From G047528285 sp047528285 (lineage in GTDB: Bacteria > Pseudomonadota > Gammaproteobacteria > Enterobacterales > Enterobacteriaceae), in NCBI GenBank assembly GCA_047528285.1, contig CP180022.1, positions 992,001 through 1,056,000 of the forward strand: a DNA stretch of 64,000 bases, given 5' to 3'. The translations under genes and the position numbers were made by a program. Numbering within the stretch: position 1 is the first letter of the stretch; every line of letters starts with the position of its first letter. Under the pieces are notes generated by a model. That model saw nothing but the letters and a program-made list of their open reading frames with translations, searched no databases and had not been told where the DNA came from. Shown here piece after piece: positions 32,520 to 43,319 of this stretch.

Positions 32520-32850
32520 ACTTGATTGAGTACTATATTATCGAATATAGCGACACTAGTACCTATGCACTGAAGGAATACTGAAGAAGACTTTTATTAT
32601 TATAGATGAAAACTAAAGTATTATTATCGAACAGATAATGAATATTTCTTGTCTTTATTGGTTTTAATTTTAAATTAGTTGTAGTCTGGAAGAATCACAT
32701 AACATAGACCTGACGTGTAACTAGCAATCAGAGATTACCTTCTCATGGTAGAGGCGCTAATATTATTCAAGGATATCTGCTTTATTTTATTCCATGTCAA
32801 AGGTGTTACTAGCGTATACGTTGTTGCGTTTCCTTGAAAGAGTATTTCGT
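32520..32850 (+). pseudogene. ybeZ: decayed PhoH-like ATPase (ybeZ), C-terminal half readable
   Basis: Plus-strand readings, with frame changes and stops, follow E. coli YbeZ in order. LIEYYIIEYSDTSTYAL matches the LIERNVIEVAPLAYMRG region, and TFIIIDEN then IIIEQIMN matches the Walker-B segment FIILDESQN then TIEQMKM. VEALILFKDICFILFHVKGV matches ALEVLADVEEISFNFFHSEDV. It lies directly upstream of ybeY, its position in E. coli, so both homology and synteny agree. The gene is nonfunctional. Confidence 0.8.
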
Positions 32851-32871
32851 TTTTTTTGGAGAGTATAACGT

Positions 32872-33330
32872 ATGAGCAAAGTGATACTTAATTTACAGGT
32901 GGCTTGCTATAACTCGTTCGGATTGCCTGAAAAGGTGGATTTTTTGCGATGGCTGAAAGGTGTTCTACCGCAATTTCGTGATTGCTCTGAAGTGACTATA
33001 CGCTTGGTGGATGAAGCGGATATTCAGGAGCTGAATTTAACCTATTGTGGTAAAAACAAACCTACCAACGTACTCTCCTTTCCTTTTGATCCCCCCCCAA
33101 AAGTAAATTTACCACTTTTGGGGGATCTAGTTATTTGCCGGCAGATAGTAGAACAAGAAACGCAACAGCAGGGGAAAATGTTAGAAGCGCATTGGGCGCA
33201 TATGGTTGTGCATGGTTCACTGCATCTGTTAGGGTATAATCATATTGTCCATGAGGAAATCTTAGAAATGGAACTGCTGGAAAAAGAAATAATGCAAAAA
33301 CTCGGTTACCCTGATCCATATCTTTTTTGA
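32872..33330 (+). CDS. ybeY: endoribonuclease YbeY (rRNA maturation)
   Basis: A 152-residue single-strand-specific metallo-endoribonuclease needed for 16S rRNA 3'-end maturation and late-stage ribosome quality control. The zinc-binding signature is VVHGSLHLLGYNH with three His; KPTNVLSFPF and LLGDLVICRQIV are also conserved. A GGAGAGTATAACGT ribosome-binding site precedes the ATG. A run of eight C (33091-33098) codes for the PP of the FPFDPPP segment. Its operon partners ybeZ (upstream) and corC (downstream) have decayed while ybeY stays intact, implying it is under stronger selection. Confidence 0.96.
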   Translation: MSKVILNLQVACYNSFGLPEKVDFLRWLKGVLPQFRDCSEVTIRLVDEADIQELNLTYCGKNKPTNVLSFPFDPPPKVNLPLLGDLVICRQIVEQETQQQGKMLEAHWAHMVVHGSLHLLGYNHIVHEEILEMELLEKEIMQKLGYPDPYLF

Positions 33331-33689
33331 AAAGATGCATAATATCCATCTCCCTATTAATTTATGAATGGTAGAAGTAATGAAACAGCATGAGCAATTG
33401 TCATTTGTAACAACATAATGATTGCTTAAGTCCTAATGAAGGACTATCCGACTCCCCTGATGGCTACATTCAGTTGTTTTAGAATCAACAGAAAATTATA
33501 TGACGATCTTTAGGAAAGTATTAAATCTATAAAAAACCAATTAATTCCAATGTCAGTAAATACGCTAGAGTGATCATAGAGTTCGTTCAACAGTAGATAA
33601 TAGATTTTCATGATTTTTTGCGAATTATTACGTTGAAGAAAAATAAACTGCTATAAAAATGTAGCAAGGCGATACCCGCCGTATCGACC

Positions 33690-34010
33690 GCTTTTGGCCT
33701 CCTGATTATCAGCGAAGATAAAGAGTATGTGCTAGAGGTAGAGGGCATCTTATTTTTTCATAGATGTACTAGTGTTTCTGATCAGTAGGTACGATAGAAC
33801 AATTCAGAATTCAAAAGATTTTTCTTTTTTTATTTCATGGTTCTGTCAAGAAAACGACTCAATCGTGTCTTTATAAAACCTCTATCACAGTGTGACAAAT
33901 TATTCAAATTATTGTAGATGAATCAGACAATGTATCCGCTCTTGGTGTTCTGGAATATATTTTTCGGCTCAATCGAGGATGAATACGATGATAAGAGTAT
34001 AATTTTAAAG
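33690..34010 (+). pseudogene. ybeX: decayed CorC/YbeX (CBS-domain protein), central part readable
   Basis: Between ybeY and lnt, where E. coli has ybeX (corC), broken frames read LIISEDKEYV then VEGILFF (compare FPVISEDKDHIEGILMA). KKRLNRVFIKPLSQ (compare SKRVDRMLKEFRSQ), IIVDESDNVSALGVLEYI (compare IVIDEFGGVSGLVTIEDI) and IEDEYDDKSI (compare IEDEYDEEDDI) follow. The order is colinear, but there are several frameshifts and the C-terminal third is deleted before lnt. The assignment rests on both sequence and synteny. Confidence 0.82.
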
Positions 34011-34108
34011 TGGTAATGGATGAAAGCTAACTTATTATTTAGATTCCTTTCAAGATTGCCGAAAGGGAATACACCCGTCCCCTCATCATAGAAGATTTAA
34101 TCCTATAA

Positions 34109-35644
34109 ATGGCCATAGTTTTGCTTTTTTTTTCTTGTCAGCAATTCCGTATATTTCTAGCGCTCATTACTGGCGCCTGTGGTACTCTGGCCTTTTCCCC
34201 TTATGATTTGTGGCTTGCAGCCATTGTTTCATTAGGTGGTTTGCTGGCAATTACCATTAATCGCAGCAGCCGTCAAGCTGGTTTTCTTGGTTTTTTCTGG
34301 GGCATTGGCCTGTTCGGCACTGGTATTAATTGGGTCTACGTTAGTATTGCTCAATTTAGTGGTTTACCTACTCTAGTAAACGTGATGTTGGTTGTGGTAC
34401 TAGCCATTTACTTAGCGCTTTATCCCATGCTATTTGCAACCCTTTTGATCTGGTTGTGGCCGCAATCAAACCAGTGGCGACTTGTGCTTGGCGCGCCCGT
34501 AATGTGGTCTGTCATTGAATTTTTACGTGGCTGGGTATTAACCGGCTTTCCATGGTTGGAATTCGGTTATACTCAAATTGACGGACCGTTACAAGGTATT
34601 GCACCACTCTTTGGTGTACGAGCTATCACCTTTATTTTAGTAATGATAAGTGGTTTAATAGCATTGTCTATGAAAAAGTGGCAATTACTACCAGCGGTTT
34701 GCGCGCTAACGCTACTAATTCTGCCTTGGCCACTGAGCTCATTAGAGTGGTATCAGCTTCAGACAGATCGAGCCATTAACGTGGCGCTGGTGCAGGGAAA
34801 TATTGCTCAATCAATGAAATGGCAGGCTAATCAGGTCGCTCCTACGCTAGATATTTATTTGCAGCATACTCTTCCAGCTATTGGAAAGGCAGAGATTGTT
34901 ATCTGGCCAGAATCAGCTATTCCTGACGATGAAATCACCCAGAATGCTTTTCTGACCAGACTCGATGAACAACTACGGTTAAATGATACCCGATTAATCA
35001 CTGGTATCATTGATGCACGATCCACCTTGCATGGATACAAGTATTACAATAGTATTGTTGTATTAGGCGAATCAACGCCTTACCATTATCCCTCTAAAAA
35101 TCATTACAACAAGCATCACCTAGTGCCATTTGGGGAAACGATGCCTCTAAAAGGTCTGTTGAAATCGCTGGCTCCGTTGTTTAATTTGCCAATGTCGTCG
35201 CTCAGTCAGGGATTGTATATTCAACCGCAGCTTCAGGCAGCTGGCATGAAGATTACCGCTACCATCTGTTACGAAATTCTTCTTGGCGACCAGGTGCGAG
35301 ATAATTTTCGTCCTGATACCGACTTCCTTTTGACTCTCTCAAACGACGCCTGGTTTGGACATTCCATCGGCCCTTGGCAGCATTTTCAGATGGCGCGCAT
35401 GCGTGCGCTTGAGCTTGGTCGCCCGCTGCTGCGCAGTACTAATAACGGTATAACTGCAGTTATTAACGCTGTTGGGATGCCTGAGGCGCAATTGCCGCAA
35501 CTTCATCGCGACGTACTTAACGTCCGTGTTACTCCGACGCGAGGAATGACACCCTATGCCTGTGTTGGATCCTGGCCAATATGGATTATTACGCTTTTTG
35601 CTGGATTTAGCGCACTTGTGTTTGATCGCCGTCGATTATTCTAA
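34109..35644 (+). CDS. lnt: apolipoprotein N-acyltransferase
   Basis: Lnt adds the third acyl chain to the N-terminal Cys of lipoproteins, a prerequisite for efficient LolCDE/LolA export. The 511-residue protein (E. coli 512) has about seven hydrophobic segments in residues 1-210, including ACGTLAFSPYD and GTGINWVYVS, then a periplasmic nitrilase-like domain. The catalytic triad is present: Glu in IWPESAIPD, Lys in YNKHHLVPFGE, Cys in TATICYEILLGD. SNDAWFG and ARMRALELGRPLLR are intact. The ATG is directly after an upstream stop (TAAATGG); the ribosome-binding site is weak. With lolA and lolB also kept, the lipoprotein pathway looks functional. Confidence 0.97.
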   Translation: MAIVLLFFSCQQFRIFLALITGACGTLAFSPYDLWLAAIVSLGGLLAITINRSSRQAGFLGFFWGIGLFGTGINWVYVSIAQFSGLPTLVNVMLVVVLAIYLALYPMLFATLLIWLWPQSNQWRLVLGAPVMWSVIEFLRGWVLTGFPWLEFGYTQIDGPLQGIAPLFGVRAITFILVMISGLIALSMKKWQLLPAVCALTLLILPWPLSSLEWYQLQTDRAINVALVQGNIAQSMKWQANQVAPTLDIYLQHTLPAIGKAEIVIWPESAIPDDEITQNAFLTRLDEQLRLNDTRLITGIIDARSTLHGYKYYNSIVVLGESTPYHYPSKNHYNKHHLVPFGETMPLKGLLKSLAPLFNLPMSSLSQGLYIQPQLQAAGMKITATICYEILLGDQVRDNFRPDTDFLLTLSNDAWFGHSIGPWQHFQMARMRALELGRPLLRSTNNGITAVINAVGMPEAQLPQLHRDVLNVRVTPTRGMTPYACVGSWPIWIITLFAGFSALVFDRRRLF

Positions 35645-35935
35645 TAATATGGTGGTATACCACTTAAAAAGTATATGTGAGAACACAAAGTGTAATTGCG
35701 CAAATTACTACACCGTATATCCTATCTCGAATATTTTGCATAAATAGATTAATCATTTATGTGATTTTACACTATAATTTTGAGTGTCACTTTTTGTAAT
35801 CGAGAACGGGGAGTTTTCCTAGATGAATAATGCCAAAAAACTTCATGAACCAGAACTTAGCAGAAATATTTTTTTGGGAGGGTCGATTCAAGTTGTCACG
35901 TGATCCTTAACGTTATGCTTGAATTTCTTATTCCT

Positions 35936-36990
35936 AGCTATTCTGTATAATTCATTTCCGGATAGCCGATTAAACGCAGGTTTTCGTAAGATTCTTGATG
36001 TGTATGCAGATTACTAATCGTAATGTGGAGTAGTAAGAAACAAAACTAAATAACTAAACTTTATTTTGTTAGTTTATTACGATAAAAGAATACTGTTTTA
36101 TAAATTATAAATATCCATGTTTTAATGAGAGGATTATGGAGATAAAGTTAGTCATTGCTGCATGGATGAAAAAACATTTTCTAACGCTGTGCCTATGATT
36201 TTACGACAGCAATATGGGCATGATTATAATCTGGAAGATCAAAAAAGAGTTTTGCTTTTTTCTTATGATTCTTACAGGGAATTATACATTGCAGAATCTT
36301 CAAACTGATAATCGAGTCGCTATCTTTAGCATAAAAATGTAAAAACGGGTTAAAATAGTTAATTAGATAATTGATATCAAAGGTCTTAATATCTTTAGTA
36401 AAAGCAAATGAAAAGTTCGGTTCATTTGTGCTATCCAATAAATACAAAGTTTTTCGTCAGTACAAACTTTGGTAACGGATAAGTACGTAGAATAAATTAA
36501 TTTATGGCGATTTATTTCTCAATATAGTACTAGTTATACATCTGTTTTTCCGAATCCGATAAAGCAGATTTACAAAAATTTGGTTATGTAAGCTGATGAC
36601 GATAATAATACTTCTGATTGTTATGATGTTTTCTTAAGAAATAAAATAAAGCTATTAATTTTAGCTCCAAATATTGTGCAATATTGGCTAGTATAACACC
36701 ATGTATGTAAATACATAATAATAGCTTATGTGCTAAGCAATGGTAGTCAAGATCTTTATAAAAATGAATCATCAAAATTAACGGATCGGTGACTGATAAC
36801 CTCAATATTATAGTTTATAAAACTTTTAGTTAATCATCCCGCCTCTGCGTAATTAAGATTTTTAGCTTGAATAAGGTTGAGGTGCTAAAGGTGATTCACA
36901 GATCTGCCATGTTTATATAAGAAATGCTGAACAATATTTGTATTATATTATAATTTCCATAATTGTATTATCTTTATCAATATTTTGATT
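35936..36990 (+). mobile_element. decayed IS903-group element, copy 4
   Basis: The left end at 35936-35954 matches the IS903 terminal repeat at about 13 of 19 positions. Plus-strand readings follow the transposase: EFCFFLMILTG near 36245 (VFNLSLRALQG), GLNIFSKSK then KVR at 36380-36415 (GLKIFGEGEWKVR), CYDVFLRNKIKLLI near 36618 (CHDALLRKKIKPLI) and NIVQYW (SGAQYW). The right end was not found and is set from element length. Confidence 0.75.
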
Positions 36991-37929
36991 GACTAAAAAT
37001 TTCCTTTTATTATAAAAATAAAAACATAATTATTTTGAATAGTCTCATAAATAACAATCATTATCGTAAAATATTTTTTATCAAAAACAGGTTATTAAAT
37101 TTATGATTCCTAATGTTTTTTCAGTAATATTTCAGCTATAATTTTGATTAATTAATAATATATATTATATTTTTAAATGTATTGTATATTTATCAAATCA
37201 TTTGCTATTATTTCTTGTGATTTTAATATGGTTGGATGTTATGTTTATTTTAAATCAAGCAATTAACTTGATATTTATAAGAAACATTTCTCACTTTTGA
37301 AATTTATTTTTAGTTTGTCTAAACAGATAAACAAAAATAGTACATGTGGTATTATATGTTATTTTAAAGATATTATTCAAATATATTTAAAAAATATAAA
37401 ATTAGGTTGCAGATAATATACAGTAATACGACCGTAAAGTGGTTATTTTCTATAAAACAGATAAATAATGGATTTTTATGAATGTTCTTTTTAGCTATTT
37501 ATATTTGTTATTGCATAAGTAATACGAGATTTATGTCATAGGTTAAAACCGAGAAATTAACGAATTCTATATAAATAATTAATATTTTTAAGAGAATTTA
37601 ACATGCTGTTTAGATAATAAATTTATTCTTATTTAGAAAATCCTATTATACTCAGCAAGTCATGTAATAGGAAAATATACTCAATGAATAAAGTTGTATA
37701 GATTGAATGTGTTTATCACAAAAATATTTACATCCTGAATTTATTGGCTTTTTAAAATTAAATACGATGCGTAATTAATTTCTTTGGATAAAATCTAATT
37801 ACCTACCAGATTTTAATAAATCTTAGTTATTACAGAATTTAATATTTTATAGTGTTATTTACCATATCGTAGTAAATAACGACTGAGTATTTTTGGTTCC
37901 CTCTCAATACTCGAGAGGTTTATGCTTCG
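36991..37929. other. very AT-rich region, nothing recognised
   Basis: No coding or structural signal. The last 60 bases are the 3' flank of ung. Confidence 0.5.
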
Positions 37930-38676
37930 TTATAATTTATCCCATTCGCCTATTTCGTTCCGTCTGTCTTTTGTTTTATCTGATATTTTATCTCGCGTTA
38001 GGTGTAGCGTTGGCGTCCAGTTGATAGGCTGTTGGCCTAGCCCTTTTAAGATAGCATTGGTTTTGGAGAAATGGCCGCAGCCGAAAAACCCGCGGTGCGC
38101 CGATAGGGGAGAAGGATGCGGTGCCTTGAGCACAAAATGTCGTTTGGGGTCGATAATCATCCGTTTTTTCTGAGCATGAGATCCCCATAGTAAAAAAACG
38201 ATTCCTTCACGGTATGTATTGAGACACTTAATGACCTGATCTGTAAATGTTTCCCAGCCTAGCTTAGCGTGGGAATGCGCTTTCCCCGCTTCTACCGTCA
38301 ATACTGTATTCAGCAACATAACTCCCTGTTGAGTCCAGCTTTGAAGACAACCATGTTTTGGGATGATAAACTCGGGAATATCGATGGCAAGCTCTTTATA
38401 GATATTGATTAACGATGGCGGAATAGGCACGGTTGGATTGACTGAAAAGGCAAGCCCATGGGCTTGATTTTGATTGTGATAGGGATCCTGACCTAAGATT
38501 ACCACTTTTACTGCGTTTAATTCCGTGAAACGAAAAGCATTGAATACATCCTTGGCAGGTGGATAGATTGTTATGCCTTTCGCCCGTTTTCCAGCAATAA
38601 ACGACAGAGTTTTTTGAAAGTAAGGAAATGTTTTTTCCTGCATAAGAGCATTGTGCCAGGTAAGGTCATGTACCAT
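37930..38676 (-). CDS. ung: uracil-DNA glycosylase
   Basis: Ung removes uracil from DNA, the first step of base-excision repair. The start at 38676 (MVHDLTWHNALMQEK) matches the family and has an ACGGAG ribosome-binding site 8 bases away; the frame is open 24 codons further upstream. The water-activating loop reads GQDPYHNQNQAHGLAFS (E. coli GQDPYHGPGQAHG), the Asp is kept, and the DNA-intercalating HPSPLSAHRGFFG loop is intact. The protein is 248 residues, with a C-terminal extension of about 20 charged residues beyond the usual end after PINWTP. This suggests loss of the original stop codon. It lies beside srmB, with grcA missing between them. Confidence 0.95.
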   Translation of the reverse strand: MVHDLTWHNALMQEKTFPYFQKTLSFIAGKRAKGITIYPPAKDVFNAFRFTELNAVKVVILGQDPYHNQNQAHGLAFSVNPTVPIPPSLINIYKELAIDIPEFIIPKHGCLQSWTQQGVMLLNTVLTVEAGKAHSHAKLGWETFTDQVIKCLNTYREGIVFLLWGSHAQKKRMIIDPKRHFVLKAPHPSPLSAHRGFFGCGHFSKTNAILKGLGQQPINWTPTLHLTRDKISDKTKDRRNEIGEWDKL

Positions 38677-38911
38677 AGATAATCTCCGTGATAGTTGAAA
38701 ACAATACTTGCAGATTAACGGTTTCTTTTTGCAAGTAATTTTTTTCAAAGACCGTAGATGAGGATATCCTTGATAGGAAAGATTATAAAAATCTATATCT
38801 TAATGAGAGATTAAGGATAATTATTGCTATCTTGGATAGATCTTCTTGGTTATCTTTCAATAAAAGTATCAGAGTATTAATCAATATATTTTCTCTTATG
38901 AGAGAGGACAT

Positions 38912-39917
38912 GGCTGCTTTATTAAATAAATTTAACTTTTATGTGATTCTTAGAGTAAAATTGTCGTTTTTTTAATATCTAATTTCCATAGCAATGGAAA
39001 GTTTAATATTACTCAATTACTAACTAGATCATTGATAAAAATCACCATAATTATTGAAGTTTTTTGACGGTATTTCTGGATAAGCTAGGCATTTGTTTCC
39101 ATGTATACTAAAAGTTTTTCATGACCGCCTAAGAATCGATCGTTGCACTACAGAGATATGGTTATTCAGATAGTGTTCTAATGATGCGTAAGGTCTTTAG
39201 CCTTTCTTTCAGAATATTACCAGGCTTTATTGATGCAATTTTTAAACTCATGAGAGGTCACACTGCGTTATCCTGAATTTACGTTATTTAGCAGGTAAAC
39301 AAAGACGATTATACATTAATATAAAAATGCCAATACAATTGGATATTACTTATGGAGTTTTTGATAAACTATTTTTCAAATTTTTGGCGAGAAAAAATTT
39401 AAAGAACATTAAATATGGATCGCGTATGCGGATGCACAATGGATGCATGAAATTATTAGTGCTAAGATTTATTTTTTAGCAGTAGGAATGTTACACAGGC
39501 TTTTCTGAATTTATGATAAACCATATAGATCGATCTAGAATAAAAATCTGGTAAATATCGTCTGTATCGATGTTTATGAATACAGATTCTACTCATGATG
39601 CTTTTTTTAGAAAGAAAATAAAATTACTTTTGATCTTGCAAAGTAGTGGTGTATAGGATTAGATAGATTAATATATTGGATGATTTATCAATCGGTGCTA
39701 AGTTAAAGAGGTTAAATCACTAATATTATGGTTTATAATATTTCCGAGTGCTTTTCTGAGTTTGCACGACTATGATACTTAGGTTTGTGATGTGTTCTGA
39801 TAGAAACAGTCAAAATTGTTCAACCTAGTTAATTTTATGAGGGGGGATTCCAGAACAAGCATTCGTTATCTAGGGAGAGAAGGTTGTATTATTGCTTCTG
39901 ATTTATTTTAAAATCAG
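38912..39917 (+). mobile_element. decayed IS903-group element, copy 5, abutting srmB
   Basis: The left end GGCTGCTTTATTAAATAAAT (38912-38931) resembles the IS903 end with two extra bases; the right end GATTTATTTTAAAATCAG (39900-39917) resembles the inverse end. Plus-strand readings between them match the transposase: YSDSVLMMRKVFSLSF near 39163 (YTDMAITTVLMIKRVFNLSL), FIDAIFKLM (FVDSIFKLM), IFGEKKFKEH near 39375 (IFGEGEWKVRQH) and HDAFFRKKIK near 39593 (HDALLRKKIK). The element spans about 1.0 kb. Its right end overlaps the last codons of srmB. Confidence 0.85.
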
Positions 39918-41227
39918 TTTTGCGCAGTTTTTGGTAATCGGCGTTTTCCAATATTTTTTTTTGCGTGTAAACGCATTTTGGTTTTATTTTTTAAGCATAT
40001 TTTTTCTTTCTTTTCTCTGCGCCGCCTCAGTATCTGTTTGGAGGGCTTTCCGGCCATCTTTTCTGAAGGTGCGCGTGTGGTAGACCGTAATTTTTTTATC
40101 GTTCTGGCTTTTAACGGTTCATTAAGGGAATGGTTAATTTTACCCAACAGAAAATTGTCGTGTGCTTCCACCAAAGAAATAGCGCAACCCGGGCGGCCCG
40201 CGCGGGCGGTACGTCCGATACGGTGAAGATAGACATCTGGTGTTGAGGGCAGATCAAAATTTATGACATGGCTAATATTATTAATATCTAGTCCACGAGA
40301 TGCCACATCTGTGGCTACTAGTACATTTATCCGGCCATCAATCATGCGACTAATTGCCTGGTTACGCTTGCTCTGAACCATTTCTCCTTCGAGATAATAG
40401 GAAGGTATTCTCGCATCATGCAGACAGCTTATTAGTTCATGTAGTCGTTTTCGCTTACGGACAAATACGATACTTTTTTTGACATCAGGCTGTTTAAGGA
40501 AGTGGCAAAGAAGTGCTATTTTATGGGTTAGATTGTCAGCGCAATAATAGTATTGCGTGATTTTTTTGTGTTCGCAATAATGTGACGATGAGACATCAAT
40601 TTTTACAGGATTTTTCATCAAATGTTTAGCAAAATCATTAACTTTATAATTTTCTAGTGTTGCTGAAAACAGAAGCGTTTGCTTACAATAGCTGATTTTG
40701 GCGGTGATCTGCAGGATGTCTTTGGAAAATCCCATATCCAGCATACGATCCGCTTCGTCTAAAATTAGTGTTTCTATCGCCCGGCAGGAAAAATTCTTTT
40801 CCTTGATGTATTGTAATAAGCGGCCGGTTGTAGCTACTACAACATCCTGATTTTTGATAAATATTGCCGCATGATTCATGTAGGCCACGCCACCAGTGAT
40901 GGTGGCGATGTCCAAGTGAGTGTGCGAGGCTAGTTGTCTGGCCTGCTCTGCCACTTGCATTGCTAGCTCACGGGTTGGTGTTAGGATCAGCACGCGCGGT
41001 GGTCCAGATTTCTTGCGCGGAAAATTAAGCAAATTTTGCAAAATCGGCAATAGATAAGCAGCAGTTTTTCCGGTTCCGGTAGGTGCTGAACCCAATACAT
41101 CTCGGCCGTCAATAATTGCTGGAATAGCTATAGTTTGTATAGCCGTGGGACAAACAAAACCCTTATCTCTCAATGCAATAAGAAGGTTTTCGTGAAGTTC
41201 GAGTTCAGAAAATCGGGTTACATTCAT
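39914..41227 (-). CDS. srmB: ATP-dependent DEAD-box RNA helicase SrmB
   Basis: SrmB acts early in 50S ribosomal subunit assembly. The 437-residue protein (E. coli 444) starts NVTRFSELELHENL and has all helicase motifs: PTAIQ, SAPTGTGKT, PTRELAMQ, LDEADRMLDMGF, FSATLE, VATDVASRGLDI and HRIGRTARAG. The C-terminal tail is basic and ends KNIGKRRLPKTAQN. Its stop codon lies within the end of an IS903-group element (38912-39917), so the last part of the ancestral tail was probably replaced by the insertion. An AAAGGTAACCA ribosome-binding site supports the start. The tail is a flexible RNA-binding extension, so the protein is likely functional. Confidence 0.96.
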   Translation of the reverse strand: MNVTRFSELELHENLLIALRDKGFVCPTAIQTIAIPAIIDGRDVLGSAPTGTGKTAAYLLPILQNLLNFPRKKSGPPRVLILTPTRELAMQVAEQARQLASHTHLDIATITGGVAYMNHAAIFIKNQDVVVATTGRLLQYIKEKNFSCRAIETLILDEADRMLDMGFSKDILQITAKISYCKQTLLFSATLENYKVNDFAKHLMKNPVKIDVSSSHYCEHKKITQYYYCADNLTHKIALLCHFLKQPDVKKSIVFVRKRKRLHELISCLHDARIPSYYLEGEMVQSKRNQAISRMIDGRINVLVATDVASRGLDINNISHVINFDLPSTPDVYLHRIGRTARAGRPGCAISLVEAHDNFLLGKINHSLNEPLKARTIKKLRSTTRAPSEKMAGKPSKQILRRRREKKEKICLKNKTKMRLHAKKNIGKRRLPKTAQN

Positions 41228-43319
41228 TGGTTACCTTTGATTAAGGTCAGACTTATAAACAAAGCTTACGTAATCTTTATTTTTTTGCGTCCCGATCTAT
41301 TTAAAAATAGATAAATTCGAATAAAATAGTTAAATTTTAGTATATTGTATCTATTTTTAATAGTATGTCCATATCAAATTCTTTTTTCATCTTTTTATAT
41401 TTAATATGACTCACTATTTTTTCCTGAATTTAAATCATATAAATATTCTGGATAATATTCATATGAAACTCACTATTTTTTTGATTGTTCGCTTAGATTT
41501 ATTTTTCTGTGTGGTGAGATAGATTGTATGATAACTTTGTTATTCAACAATTCTAATCTTTATAAAAAAATGTTTAAAAATTTTTGATGTGAAGTATTTG
41601 AATTTAAATTGTATATTCTAATCTTCTGATTAGATTTTTCTTACTACTTACCATATTTATTGTTGAATTCAATAATGCTTTTATAAATTGCCCCGTGTGT
41701 AAATTCCGTAAATAATTAAGAAAAAAAATTGATTGATGGCATGAATGATTTTATAGTATTTTCGTATTTCCTTGTATAAAAATATTAACTGAAATGTGTT
41801 TTCTGATGTTATTACGAGTGCAATAATAGCTATAAAAAGATGTATTTGAGCCGTATATAATGTTCCTCATAGCGATTCCCGTACCTTAGATAGTGATTTA
41901 ATCTTATGTGTTTTTGCTATTTTTATTAATCTAATTTTATATTGTTTTTATGTGTTAACGTTATATTTTAAGATAAATGTGGAATACATTTATGTATATA
42001 TCTTCGTATTCAAAGCTATTTATTTCCATCTCGATAATGAAAAGTATCATCACCGGTATTATCATCAAGATAGTGAATTAAAGATAATTTTTTAAATATT
42101 TTTTAACAAATGTTATATTCATGAAATTATATTGAGAGCAATATCAATTTAAGTCCCATTATTTTTTATATGATGAAGATGGAAAATTTAGTTTTATACA
42201 TATTTAAAAATGCAAATCTTTATTTTTGATAGTGAGTGGATAGAGTTATCCTGATTTTGCATTATTTATCAATAATAGATATTATTATTCAATAAAAATT
42301 AATTCAGTCGATAATATAGATATTAAATCTATAATTAATTAGTATATTTATACTTATAAATGTATATTATAAATGTTAGCAATACTATTTAATAGTTTTG
42401 CATGAAACGCTAAAACATTTTTATTATGAGCATAACTATCTTTTATCCCATTTTTGGTAGTTATACTACTGAGATGATACACATCATAATCTTTTGTTAA
42501 ATAAAATAAAAATAAAATTAAAAAATAAATTAACAAGAGCGATATCTTAGTGTTCCTGATTAATACGTCTTAAAAAAGAGTAAAAGGATATTATCGATTT
42601 TATTTTTATCCGCTTTTAGACAAAATTAGGACTTATTCTTTGTCAGATTTATATTTTCTCTGATTCAGATATATGCGTCTTGTACCTATTCTATATTAGA
42701 ATTATATTTATACAGAGTGCATTTAAGTAGAGTTTTATATTGCATGTATTTGCTATTAGGATAGAAATTATGGGTAGAAGGAAAAATAATTTTAGGTTAC
42801 ACATTGATTCGATGATAGTCTATTGCATATGATTAGGATTCCTATGGAAATTTGACTTTGTATATAACTGAGAATAAATTTTAAGAAAATATATTCATAA
42901 CAATATTCTTACGTATGTATAAATAATGTTACTATTTATTTTGTGTTTGAAAATTTCTAGCAACAAACATGTGCAAGTATTCTACCGATAATATTTATTC
43001 CTCTATTATTCCTCTAATCATGAAATCCTCTCTAACATTATAACGATTTAATATATTATGTATCTAAGTTTTCAATTGGTTATATTTTAGTGTGATGAAT
43101 AATTATGTATATCTAGTATCAGTATGCAAAATTGAAAAAATATATTCATCAATAAAAATATTATTGATATATTTGTTTTCATATTGTTATCTTTTTAAGA
43201 TTCATTTTAAATATTTTATTTAATTTTAGATAACGTAAAGTTTTTATAAGTTGCTGATTTTTTGAAAGAAATAAGATAACCATCTGCATACACTTAATCA
43301 TTTTATACACAACTAGTTG
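41228..43319. other. 2.1-kb very AT-rich region, nothing recognised
   Basis: One of the most AT-rich stretches of the window. No family-like reading on either strand and no strong hairpin. Confidence 0.5.
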
